Positions 15,129-22,983 of a stretch of 28,646 nt of DNA are shown here, piece by piece (position 1 is the stretch's first letter; each line of letters begins with the position of its first letter). The translations under genes and the position numbers were made by a program. The notes beneath the pieces were generated by a model that was given only the letters and a program-made list of their open reading frames with translations, ran no database searches and was not told the origin of the DNA. This DNA comes from JBPCOB01 sp051000715 (GTDB lineage: Bacteria; Actinomycetota; Actinomycetes; JALYNC01), in contig JBPCOB010000190.1 of NCBI GenBank assembly GCA_051000715.1, forward strand, positions 1-28,646, given 5' to 3'.

Positions 15129-15410
15129 TCAATCGACCACGAGATCCCGGTACGCCGGATGCCGCTCGATAACGCTGCGCACGAACGGGCACAGCGGTCG
15201 GACGCGAAGGCCTTGCCCGCGGACGTCGTCCAGGGCCTGCCGCACCAGTTCGCTCCCCACGCCGTGCCCCTCGTGCGCGCCCTCGACCTCGGTATGGGTG
15301 AACTCAATAGTTGAATCGTCGAGGCGATAGGCCGCGAAGCCGGCCAGCACGCCGTCCACCGAGGCTTCGTAGCGGTCGCGCTCGGCGTTGCCGGTCACCG
15401 AGATGGCCAC
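15129..15410 (-). CDS. Small GNAT-type N-acetyltransferase
   Basis: A 93-residue protein of the short GNAT subfamily (YidJ/YjdJ-like). It holds only the acetyl-CoA-binding core: FTHTEVEGAHEGHGVGSELVRQAL with the pyrophosphate-binding loop, then LRVRPLCPFVRSVIERHPAY, a strongly conserved ending of this subfamily. The longer frame to 15584 is not used. GTG 15410 has a near-perfect SD (GGAAGGAG, 7 nt upstream), and the protein then has the normal length. It follows gltA by 35 nt on the same strand, so the two are probably co-transcribed. Substrate unknown. Confidence 0.85.
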   Translation of the reverse strand: MAISVTGNAERDRYEASVDGVLAGFAAYRLDDSTIEFTHTEVEGAHEGHGVGSELVRQALDDVRGQGLRVRPLCPFVRSVIERHPAYRDLVVD

Positions 15411-15445
15411 GTGGCGACTCCTTCCCAAGTCCCTGTCGACACCAG

Positions 15446-16822
<1,377 letters not shown>

Positions 16823-16883
16823 ATGCCCTCTTCCCCGTGGTGGTGCGGTAGCGGTGTCGCCGGTGTCGAGCGGCCCGGCTTGC

Positions 16884-16889
16884 AATCTA
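16884..16889 (-). promoter_or_regulatory. Possible -10 element for gltA
   Basis: TAGATT on the minus strand (4 of 6 matches to TATAAT), overlapping the trpG stop codon and 62 nt before the gltA start. No good -35 is seen at the right distance. It could let gltA be expressed independently of the attenuated trp transcript. Weak evidence. Confidence 0.25.
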
Positions 16890-17498
16890 GTGGCCCCCGG
16901 GGTCGCCTCCCTTACCGGACCAGGCAGGCGGGCCGACGAGAGCGAGGAAGTTCTCGAGGATCCGCGGGCCATCCGGCGTCAGGATCGACTCGGGATGAAA
17001 CTGCATGCCGAACCGAGGTAGCTCCCGGTGCTCGAGGGCCATCACCAGCCCGTCCTCGCTCTCCGCAGTGACCAAGAGCTCGGGGGGCAGCCCCTCCCGC
17101 CGGACGATGAGGGAGTGGTATCGACCGGCGGAGAAGGACGCCGGCACGCCGGCGAACAGCGGGCCCCCGGTGTGCCGGATGGGCGACGCCTTGCCGTGGA
17201 CCGGCTGTGGGGCCCGCTCCACCGTCGCTCCCAGTGCCACCGCCAGCGCCTGGTGGCCCAGGCAGACGCCGAGGACGGGGGTCTCGGCCGGCAGGGCACG
17301 GACCAGCTCAACCATGCAGCCGGCCGACTCCGGGCGGCCGGGACCCGGCGACAGGATGACGCCGTCCGGCGCCAGCGCCGCAGCTTCCGCGGCGGAACGC
17401 TCGTCGGAACGGATCACCGTCGTCTCCCGCCCGGCCCCCCGCACGAGCTGAACGAGGTTGTAGACGAAGGAGTCATAGTGGTCGACGACGAGAATCAC
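16887..17498 (-). CDS. trpG: Anthranilate synthase glutamine amidotransferase component
   Basis: A 203-residue class I glutamine amidotransferase. It begins ILVVDHYDSFVYNLVQLV and contains the oxyanion region GVILSPGPGRPESAG, the nucleophile Cys in GVCLGHQALAV and the His-Glu pair in QFHPESILTPDG. It supplies ammonia to TrpE for anthranilate. It may also serve 4-amino-4-deoxychorismate synthase, as TrpG/PabA proteins often do. The ATG overlaps the trpE stop (ATGA), so the two subunits are translationally coupled and made in equal amounts. The fixed order trpE-trpG directly behind a trp attenuator favours the tryptophan role. Confidence 0.93.
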   Translation of the reverse strand: MILVVDHYDSFVYNLVQLVRGAGRETTVIRSDERSAAEAAALAPDGVILSPGPGRPESAGCMVELVRALPAETPVLGVCLGHQALAVALGATVERAPQPVHGKASPIRHTGGPLFAGVPASFSAGRYHSLIVRREGLPPELLVTAESEDGLVMALEHRELPRFGMQFHPESILTPDGPRILENFLALVGPPAWSGKGGDPGGH

Positions 17499-18976
17499 GC
17501 CGGTCCCCCGGTGATCGCGGCCAACACCCCGGCGGCCTTCGCGCCGGTCTCGGCGAGCTCCCGATCCGGATCGGAGTCGGCGACGATCCCGGCACCGGCG
17601 TGGACGTGGACGGTCTCCCCTCGAACCACTGCGGTTCGAATGGTGATGGCGAAGTCGAGATCCCCGGCGAAGCTGAGATAACCGGCGGCGCCGGCGTACG
17701 GTCCCCGTGCCGTCCGCTCCTCGGTGGCGATCATCTCCATGGCTCGCCGCTTCGGCGCGCCGGTCACTGTTCCAGCTGGAAATGCGGCCGCCAGAGCGTC
17801 GAAGGCCGACCGGCCCTCCGCCAGGTCGCCTTCTACCGTGCTCACGATGTGCATGACCCGGGAGAACCGTTCCACCGTCATGAGCTCAGTGACCTCGACC
17901 GATCCGGGGCGGCAGACCCGACCGAGATCGTTGCGGGCCAGGTCCACCAGCATCGCGTGCTCGGCCCGCTCCTTGGGGTCGGCCAGGAGCTCCTGCTCGA
18001 GGCGCCTGTCCTCGTCGGGGTCGTGACCGCGGGGACGGGTTCCCGCGATCGGCCGGGTCAGCACCCGAGTTCCCTCGACCCGGACCAACGGCTCAGGTGA
18101 CGAACCGGCCAGCTCCACTCCGGGCGTTCGTAGGAGGAACATGTACGGCGCGGGGTTGCTCGCCCGAAGCCGGCGGTAGATCGCAAGGCCGCCAGCAGGG
18201 GTCCGCACCGAGAGCCGGCGGGACAGCACCGCCTGGAAGATCTCGCCGGCCAGGATCTGCGCCTTCGTCCGCTCCACGCCCGCCCGGAAGCGGCCGTCGT
18301 CGACGTTGGACTTCGGCTGTCCAACCGTCTCCGTTACCGCCACCGCGAGCTGCGGCGGCGGTGTGGCGCGCGAGACCTTGTCCACCAGCCCCTCCAGCGC
18401 AGCGACGCTCCGGCGGTAGCCGTCCGGGCCGCAGCCGTGGACGACGAGCAGCAACCGCTGTCGCCAGTGGTCGAAGATCACCGCCCGGTCGATCACGAGG
18501 AAGCACATCGGGTCGACCGGCGGGCCGCCGCCGTGCGGGTGCGGGGACCCGTCCAGAAGCTCGGCGGCCTCGTAGGCGAGGTAGCCCACAAGGCCGCCGG
18601 TCAGCGGCGGCAGACCTGGCAGCCGGGGGGCGCGGAGAGCCGCGGCGACCGACCTCAAGGCGGGTAGGGCGCCGGCCGGCAGCCCGGTTGGATCCAACCC
18701 CAGCTCGCGTGACACCGACTTTAGCCGCGCACCCGAAGCATCGACCGTCACGACCGCCGCGGGATCGCCCGCGACAAAGGAGTAGCGGCCCCAGCGCTCG
18801 GACCGTTCGACGCTCTCCAGGACGACTCCCGGCCCCGAACCCGCCAGTGACGGGAACAGCCCGACCGGCGTGGAGACGTCCGACAGCAACTCGGTCCACA
18901 CCGGCACCAAGGGCCACCGGGAGGCCAGGTCAGCGTAGGTCCTGGGGTCGGGCTGCACCTGCACGGTGGATTTCAC
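17495..18976 (-). CDS. trpE: Anthranilate synthase component I
   Basis: A 493-residue chorismate-utilising enzyme making anthranilate, the first step to tryptophan. The N-terminal domain has PVWTELLSDVSTPVGLF and the feedback-binding region LESVERSERWGRYSF. The catalytic domain has RRLSVRTPAGG, TRPIAGTRPRG, ERAEHAMLVDLARNDLGRV, FPAGTVTGAPKRRAMEMI and GPYAGAAGYLSF. The frame continues upstream to 19036, but that part runs through the leader terminator. GTG 18976, with GAAGG 5 nt upstream and just after the terminator, is the sensible start; a second GTG at 18961 is the alternative. Expression is expected to be governed by the leader peptide and attenuator directly upstream. Confidence 0.92.
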   Translation of the reverse strand: MKSTVQVQPDPRTYADLASRWPLVPVWTELLSDVSTPVGLFPSLAGSGPGVVLESVERSERWGRYSFVAGDPAAVVTVDASGARLKSVSRELGLDPTGLPAGALPALRSVAAALRAPRLPGLPPLTGGLVGYLAYEAAELLDGSPHPHGGGPPVDPMCFLVIDRAVIFDHWRQRLLLVVHGCGPDGYRRSVAALEGLVDKVSRATPPPQLAVAVTETVGQPKSNVDDGRFRAGVERTKAQILAGEIFQAVLSRRLSVRTPAGGLAIYRRLRASNPAPYMFLLRTPGVELAGSSPEPLVRVEGTRVLTRPIAGTRPRGHDPDEDRRLEQELLADPKERAEHAMLVDLARNDLGRVCRPGSVEVTELMTVERFSRVMHIVSTVEGDLAEGRSAFDALAAAFPAGTVTGAPKRRAMEMIATEERTARGPYAGAAGYLSFAGDLDFAITIRTAVVRGETVHVHAGAGIVADSDPDRELAETGAKAAGVLAAITGGPA

Positions 18977-18993
18977 TGTTCCCTTCAGGCATG

Positions 18994-19020
18994 AAAAAAG
19001 CCCCGGGATCTCCGGGGCTT
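18994..19020 (-). terminator. Intrinsic terminator in the trpE leader (attenuator)
   Basis: On the minus strand the transcript reads AAGCCCCGG, a 5-nt loop AGATC, CCGGGGCTT and then further U residues: a perfect 9-bp GC-rich stem with a U tract. It lies 20 nt after the trpL stop codon and 17 nt before the trpE start. It therefore ends transcription before the gene, as an attenuator does. Confidence 0.88.
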
Positions 19021-19040
19021 CGCCGTCTGGCCGCACGTCG

Positions 19041-19112
19041 CTAGACGCGGACCCACACCGAGGCCCGCCTCCACCAGTACTCGGATCGGTTCGTGCACCG
19101 CCGGCGCATCAT
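19041..19112 (-). CDS. trpL: trp operon leader peptide
   Basis: A 23-codon reading frame between the trpE promoter and the trpE terminator. It starts with two ATG codons and contains EYWWRRASVWV: Trp codons at positions 13, 14 and 20 (19071-19076 and 19053-19055), a density far above chance. It ends with TAG 20 nt before the terminator stem, the classical layout of a ribosome-stalling trp leader. There is no SD. The predicted -10 ends 7 nt before the first ATG, so the transcript should begin at or next to the start codon (leaderless translation, common in actinobacteria). A possible alternative pairing is CGTCT (around 19042-19046) with AGACG (19023-19027), both on the minus strand; I could not settle the antiterminator. 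Confidence 0.85.
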   Translation of the reverse strand: MMRRRCTNRSEYWWRRASVWVRV

Positions 19113-19119
19113 GCCGGCG

Positions 19120-19148
19120 ATTCTGCGGCCCGGCGCCGGTCACGTCAA
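19120..19148 (-). promoter_or_regulatory. Promoter of the trpL-trpE-trpG operon
   Basis: Minus strand: -35 TTGACG (19148-19143), 17-nt spacer, -10 CAGAAT (19125-19120). This is a good match to a housekeeping sigma-70-type actinobacterial promoter. The -10 is 7 nt from the trpL ATG. The -35 lies inside the inverted repeat shared with the opposite promoter. Confidence 0.7.
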
Positions 19149-19174
19149 CGCCTCGGACCGCCGAGGGGTTGACG
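19143..19174. promoter_or_regulatory. Inverted repeat covering both divergent -35 boxes
   Basis: CGTCAACGCCTCGG (19143-19156), spacer ACCG, CCGAGGGGTTGACG (19161-19174): two 14-bp arms complementary except for one position. Each arm ends in the -35 box of one of the two divergent promoters. The inner CCTCGG/CCGAGG part goes beyond what two -35 boxes would explain, so a dimeric regulator could bind here and act on both operons at once. Function inferred. Confidence 0.55.
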
Positions 19175-19198
19175 AGACGGCCGTCCAACAGCGAGCAT
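19169..19198 (+). promoter_or_regulatory. Promoter of the aro operon
   Basis: Plus strand: -35 TTGACG (19169-19174), 18-nt spacer, -10 GAGCAT (19193-19198; matches at positions 2, 5 and 6). The -10 is weaker than on the trp side. However, it ends 7 nt before ATG 19206, exactly mirroring the trpL arrangement and supporting a leaderless leader peptide. Confidence 0.5.
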
Positions 19199-19205
19199 GG
19201 GCGCG

Positions 19206-19292
19206 ATGGCCCTCTCCGGAAGTTTCCTGTCGCCGACCTCGTGGTATCGGTGCGGCCACTTCACGGCATCCCTGAGGGGCGCGGCCGGCTAG
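19206..19292 (+). CDS. Candidate aromatic leader peptide of the aro operon
   Basis: A 28-codon frame between the predicted promoter and the terminator upstream of aroH. It contains SFLSPTSWYRCGHF: Phe7, Trp13, Tyr14 and Phe19, so all three aromatic amino acids occur. It ends with TAG at 19290-19292, inside the predicted antiterminator hairpin and 25 nt before the terminator stem. No SD is present; leaderless initiation at 19206 fits the -10 spacing, and an in-frame ATG at 19197 would lie upstream of the predicted transcript start. A ribosome slowed at Trp-Tyr or Phe19 would leave the antiterminator free to fold. One that reaches the stop would cover it. Translation is not proven. Confidence 0.6.
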   Translation: MALSGSFLSPTSWYRCGHFTASLRGAAG

Positions 19293-19318
19293 CCGAACCG
19301 CGCAACGAGACCTCAAGG
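19271..19318 (+). promoter_or_regulatory. Predicted antiterminator of the aro operon leader
   Basis: An inner hairpin pairs GCGCGG (19279-19284) with CCGCGC (19298-19303), enclosing CGGC-TA-GCCG (19286-19295). An outer helix can pair CCTGAGG (19271-19277) with CCTCAAGG (19311-19318) with one bulged base. The outer helix uses AAGG of the terminator's 5' arm, so the two structures exclude each other. Found by eye, not by energy calculation. Confidence 0.45.
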
Positions 19319-19344
19319 CGTGGAGCACTCGCTCCACGCCTTTT
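19315..19344 (+). terminator. Intrinsic terminator in the aro operon leader (attenuator)
   Basis: AAGGCGTGGAGC, loop ACTC, GCTCCACGCCTT, followed by TTCTGTT: a perfect 12-bp stem with a U-rich end. It lies only 12 nt before the aroH ribosome site (AGGAG, 19356-19360) and downstream of the predicted promoter. It must therefore be read through for any expression of the operon from that promoter. Confidence 0.85.
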
Positions 19345-19366
19345 CTGTTGCTCCCAGGAGAGTGCG

Positions 19367-19753
19367 ATGGAAGCCGAACAGCCGGTGGCCTGCCGCGGAA
19401 TCCGTGGAGCCATCACCGTGGAGACAACCCGGCCCGAGGCGGTGAGCGAGGCAACTGCCGAGCTGCTGGCTGCGCTCGTCCGCCAGAACGGGTGTCAGCT
19501 CGAGGACATTGCGGCGGCGATCTTCACGGTGCCCGACGATCTCGTCGGCGCCAATCCGGCGGCGGCCGCCCGGGCATCCGGTTGGGACGGCGTGCCGCTG
19601 CTCATGGTGCGCGAGCACGGCGGTGACGCCCGGATACGCCGCTGCCTGCGGATCCTGCTGCTGTGGAACACGCCCTGCCGCCAGGCCGACGTACGGCATG
19701 CCTATCTGGGCGGCGCTGCGGAACTTCGCCCCGACCTCACCGCTGCCCGGTAA
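19367..19753 (+). CDS. aroH: Chorismate mutase, AroH class
   Basis: A 128-residue monofunctional chorismate mutase of the trimeric AroH (Bacillus subtilis) class, converting chorismate to prephenate. Signature parts are CRGIRGAITVE with the active-site Arg, FTVPDDLVGANPAAAAR, MVREHGG with the catalytic-region Glu, RRCLRILLLWNT with the second Arg, and VRHAYLGGAAELRPDL at the C-terminus. ATG 19367 follows AGGAG by 6 nt; the frame extends upstream through the terminator but that part is not coding. It is the first gene of the chorismate operon and is followed by DAHP synthase after 10 nt. Confidence 0.93.
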   Translation: MEAEQPVACRGIRGAITVETTRPEAVSEATAELLAALVRQNGCQLEDIAAAIFTVPDDLVGANPAAAARASGWDGVPLLMVREHGGDARIRRCLRILLLWNTPCRQADVRHAYLGGAAELRPDLTAAR

Positions 19754-19763
19754 CGGAGGACCA

Positions 19764-20783
19764 GTGATTGTGATCATGGAAGCACACGCCAGCACGGAAC
19801 AGCTCGCGGTCGTGATGGAAAGAGTCGACTCGTTGGGCTTGCAGGCGCACCTGTCTGCGGGCGCCGAGCGCACTGTCGTCGGCGTCATCGGGGACGAACG
19901 CCCGGTCGACCCTGCACTGTTCGAGGCCTTGCCGGGAGTCGAACGAGTGGTCCGGATCCTGCATCCGTTCAAGCTCGCGAGCCGCGACTTCCACCCTGCT
20001 GACCGGGTCATCACCCTGCCCAACGGCGCTGCGCTGGGGGGTCCCGACGTCCTCGTCATGGCGGGGCCCTGTGCGGTCGAGAGCCGCGAGCAGCTGCAGG
20101 CGACGGCCCAGGCGGTCGCAGCGGTCGGCGTACGTGTGCTGCGCGGCGGTGCCTTCAAGCCGCGCACGTCGCCCTACAGCTTCCAGGGCCTTGGCGAGAA
20201 GGGCCTGCTGCTCCTCCGAGAGGTGGCCGACGAGCTGGGGCTCGCGGTGGTGACCGAGGTCGTCAGCCCCGAGGACGTGCCGCTCGTCGCCGAGCACGCC
20301 GACCTGCTGCAAATTGGTGCGCGGAACATGGCGAACTACAGCCTGCTCCGTACGGTGGGGGATGCGGGTCGACCGGTCGTGCTCAAGCGCGGCCTCGGTG
20401 CCACGGTGGACGAGCTCCTGCAGGCGGCCGAGTACGTGCTCTCCCGCGGGAACGGCGACGTGGCCGTCTGCGAGCGGGGCATCCGGACCTTCGAGACCTC
20501 GACCCGGTTCACCCTCGACATCAACGCCGTACCGGTCCTGAAGCACCTCACCTCGCTGCCGGTGATCGTCGACCCCAGCCATGCGACCGGCCGGGCCGAC
20601 CTGGTGGGCCCGATCGCCTGCGCCGGCGTGGCCGCCGGCGCCGACGGCCTGCTGATCGAGGTGCACGCGAACCCTCGTGAGGCCCGTTCAGACGGCGCGC
20701 AGGCGCTGGACCCGGCGGCGTTCGCCGCCCTGATGGCACGGATCGGACGGGTGGCCGAGGCGGTGGACCGGCGATGCGCGTGA
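19764..20783 (+). CDS. aroF: 3-deoxy-7-phosphoheptulonate synthase, type I beta, with N-terminal regulatory domain
   Basis: A 339-residue DAHP synthase that condenses PEP and erythrose-4-phosphate, the first committed step of the pathway. Residues 1-~70 form a ferredoxin/ACT-like domain (EQLAVVMERVDSLGLQAHLS ... TVVGVIGDE), the feedback-sensing module of the Thermotoga-type enzyme. The barrel carries MAGPCAVES, RGGAFKPRTSPYSFQG, IGARNMANYSLL, VLKRGLGAT, CERGIRTFET, DPSHATGRADLV and the final EVHANPREARSDGAQ. The start is GTG 19764 (GGAGGA 55-60) or GTG 19770. It overlaps tyrA by 10 nt. Most actinobacteria rely on type II DAHP synthase, so this type is worth noting. Confidence 0.93.
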   Translation: MIVIMEAHASTEQLAVVMERVDSLGLQAHLSAGAERTVVGVIGDERPVDPALFEALPGVERVVRILHPFKLASRDFHPADRVITLPNGAALGGPDVLVMAGPCAVESREQLQATAQAVAAVGVRVLRGGAFKPRTSPYSFQGLGEKGLLLLREVADELGLAVVTEVVSPEDVPLVAEHADLLQIGARNMANYSLLRTVGDAGRPVVLKRGLGATVDELLQAAEYVLSRGNGDVAVCERGIRTFETSTRFTLDINAVPVLKHLTSLPVIVDPSHATGRADLVGPIACAGVAAGADGLLIEVHANPREARSDGAQALDPAAFAALMARIGRVAEAVDRRCA

Positions 20784-21679
20784 CGCCGTCGCCTCAGCCG
20801 GCGGGCACCGACCGGGGCGGTCCGGGCCTCGGTTCGGTGGCCATCGTCGGAGCCGGTCAGGTCGGGACGATGCTCGGATTGGCCCTGCGAGGCGTGGGCG
20901 AGGACCGCGGAGCCTGCGAGGTGACGTTGTTCGACCGGAACCCGAGCACCGCCGCGGTAAGCCTGGGGCGCGGGGCCGGCGACCGCGTGCTGGCGACCGC
21001 CGCCGAGGCGCTGGGGGCTGGCACGATCATCCTCGCCCTGCCGGTACCGGACATCCTCGGCTACCTGGCGGAGTACGGCGGGCGAGCGCGGCCCGGCTCC
21101 CTGTTCCTCGACACGGGCAGCGCCAAGGCGCAAGTCGTGCAGGCGATGCGCGACTGCCTGGCTACCGGCGTACACGCCGTCGGCGGGCACCCGATGGTCG
21201 GCACGGAGGGTGTCGGCCCGGCGGCGGCGCATCCGGAGCTGCTCCGTGACGCCGCGTTCGTCCTCACGCCGGTACACGACGACGCCGAAGCCCTGACCAG
21301 GGCCCGCGCCCTTGTCCGCCGGCTCGGCGCGCGGCCGCTGGAGATGGACGCCGAGCGCCACGACACGACGGTCGCCCGCACCAGCCACCTGCCGCACGTG
21401 ACGGCCTTCGCGATCGCCGCCGCGGCCGGGCGGGCGGCGTCAGGCCCGGACTTCGCGCCGGGGCTCGCCTCGACCGGTTACCGGAGCGCGACCCGGCTGG
21501 CCGACAGCAACCCGTACATGGTGGCGAGCTTCCTCTCGGCAAACCGCACGCACGTGCGCACCGGCGTGCAGGAGCTCCGCAGCTGGCTCACGCGCTTCGA
21601 GGCAGAGCTCGAGACCTCCCCGGAGCAGCTCGGCCGCTTCCTGGCCGAAGCCGCGTCGCAAGGAGCGAAGGTCGCGTGA
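20774..21679 (+). CDS. tyrA: Prephenate dehydrogenase
   Basis: A 301-residue NAD(P)-dependent enzyme oxidising prephenate to 4-hydroxyphenylpyruvate for tyrosine. The Rossmann motif is VAIVGAGQVGTMLGLAL (22-38). The substrate region has FLDTGSAKAQVV and the catalytic-His block AVGGHPMVGTEGVG, followed by TVARTSHLPHVTAFA, STGYRSATRLADSNPYM and the helical C-terminal dimerisation domain. There is no ACT or chorismate mutase fusion, consistent with a separate aroH at the head of the operon. The start is ATG 20774 (10-nt overlap) or GTG 20780 with GTGA overlap. Confidence 0.92.
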   Translation: MRVTPSPQPAGTDRGGPGLGSVAIVGAGQVGTMLGLALRGVGEDRGACEVTLFDRNPSTAAVSLGRGAGDRVLATAAEALGAGTIILALPVPDILGYLAEYGGRARPGSLFLDTGSAKAQVVQAMRDCLATGVHAVGGHPMVGTEGVGPAAAHPELLRDAAFVLTPVHDDAEALTRARALVRRLGARPLEMDAERHDTTVARTSHLPHVTAFAIAAAAGRAASGPDFAPGLASTGYRSATRLADSNPYMVASFLSANRTHVRTGVQELRSWLTRFEAELETSPEQLGRFLAEAASQGAKVA

Positions 21680-22983
21680 GTGCTACAGCAGGGGCTCGTT
21701 TCCTCGACGGTCCGCTGACCGGGTCGTCCGGCGTACCGGGGGACAAGTCGATCTCGCACCGGAGCGCGCTGCTGGCCGCCATGGCATCCGGGCGCAGTCG
21801 CATCCGGCGCTTCTCGACCGCCGGTGACTGCGCCTCGACGCTGCACCTGCTGCGGCAGCTGGGCGTGGTAGTGCACCGGCACGGCGGGGACCTCTACGTC
21901 GACGGCCGGGGCGTCGAGGCACTGCCCGAACCCCCGCGCCCGCTGGACTGCGGGCGGTCGGGCACCACGATGCGCCTCGCCGCCGGTCTGCTCGCCGGGA
22001 CGCCGGGACGCCGAACGGTTCTCAGCGGGGACGACCAGCTGCTGCGTCGACCGATGACGCGGGTGGCCGAGCCGCTGCGCCGCATGGGCGCGTCCGTTGG
22101 CACGACCCCGCGCGGCACCGCGCCGCTGACCGTGGACGGAGCGGCCCTGCGCGGCATCCAGTACGTGCTGCCGGTGGCCAGCGCCCAGGTGAAGTCGGCG
22201 ATCCTGTTGGCCGGACTACAGGCCAGCGGCACGACCGTCGTTGTGGAGACCGTCCCTACACGCGACCACACTGAGCGGCTGCTGCGATCGGTGGGTGTGC
22301 CGGTCGCCGTCTCCAGCTCCGCCGACGGCCGCGTCCGCACCTGCCTGTCGGCGGCGACGCCGGACCGCCTCGACCTGGTCGTGCCCGGCGACTTCTCCTC
22401 CGCGGCCCCCCTGATCGCGGCGGCGGCTCTCGTTCCGGGATCGGACGTGCTGCTCGAGGACATCGGGCTCAACCCGACGCGGACCGGGCTGCTGCGGGTG
22501 CTCGACCGCATGGGCGCCGCGATAGAGGTGGTGCCCGGCGCCACCGAGCCGGAGCCGCGCGGGTCGATCCGGGTCCGCCACACCGCGCTGCAGGCGACCT
22601 CGGTGACCGCCGAGGAGGTCCCGGCCCTGATCGACGAGCTCCCGCTGGTGGGACTGCTGGCGGCGGCCGCCGAGGGTCGCACCGAGGTGCGGGGGGCCGC
22701 GGAGCTGCGCGCGAAGGAGAGCGACCGGATCACCGGCCTGGTAGCGGGCCTGCGCGCCCTGGGTGCCTCGGCCGACGAGCTGTCCGACGGCTTCGAGGTC
22801 CAGGGACCGGCCGCCCTGACCGGCGGGTACGCCGACGCTCTCGGCGACCACCGGCTCGCCATGACCTTCGTCGTGGCCGGCCTGATCGCCTCGGGCGCGG
22901 TACATGTGTCCGGGCAGGAGTTCGTCTCCGACTCGTTCCCCGAGTTCTTCGCCACCCTGGGTCGACTGCGAGGTCATCGATGA
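21676..22983 (+). CDS. aroA: 3-phosphoshikimate 1-carboxyvinyltransferase (EPSP synthase)
   Basis: A 435-residue EPSP synthase joining shikimate-3-phosphate and PEP. Typical motifs are GVPGDKSISHRSALLAAMA, GRSGTTMRLAAGLL, RRPMTRVAEPLRRMGA, ASAQVKSAILLAGL, GDFSSAAPLIAAAAL, LRAKESDRITGL and DHRLAMTF. The PEP/glyphosate loop, usually G-N-A/S-G-T, is G93-R94-S95-G96-T97 here: the Asn is replaced by Arg. GTG 21676 overlaps the tyrA stop (GTGA) behind GGAGCGAAGG. Otherwise a normal two-domain enzyme. Confidence 0.94.
   Translation: MSATAGARFLDGPLTGSSGVPGDKSISHRSALLAAMASGRSRIRRFSTAGDCASTLHLLRQLGVVVHRHGGDLYVDGRGVEALPEPPRPLDCGRSGTTMRLAAGLLAGTPGRRTVLSGDDQLLRRPMTRVAEPLRRMGASVGTTPRGTAPLTVDGAALRGIQYVLPVASAQVKSAILLAGLQASGTTVVVETVPTRDHTERLLRSVGVPVAVSSSADGRVRTCLSAATPDRLDLVVPGDFSSAAPLIAAAALVPGSDVLLEDIGLNPTRTGLLRVLDRMGAAIEVVPGATEPEPRGSIRVRHTALQATSVTAEEVPALIDELPLVGLLAAAAEGRTEVRGAAELRAKESDRITGLVAGLRALGASADELSDGFEVQGPAALTGGYADALGDHRLAMTFVVAGLIASGAVHVSGQEFVSDSFPEFFATLGRLRGHR

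Noticed and set aside
18977..19036. Longer N-terminus of trpE (start at 19036)
   Set aside because: It would be translated through the attenuator terminator hairpin, and the added residues do not match anthranilate synthase N-termini. GTG 18976 has an SD.
19260..19345. T-box riboswitch upstream of aroH
   Set aside because: The leader has GAACCGCG and a terminator, which recall a T-box. The essential UGG of the tRNA-acceptor bulge (as in GGUGGNACCGCG) is absent: the sequence is AGCCGAACCGCG. No stem I specifier loop is evident in ~100 nt. Peptide attenuation fits better.
19169..19366. Longer N-terminus of aroH (from 19169)
   Set aside because: It would start at the -35 box and pass through the terminator. 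ATG 19367 with AGGAG gives the normal AroH length.
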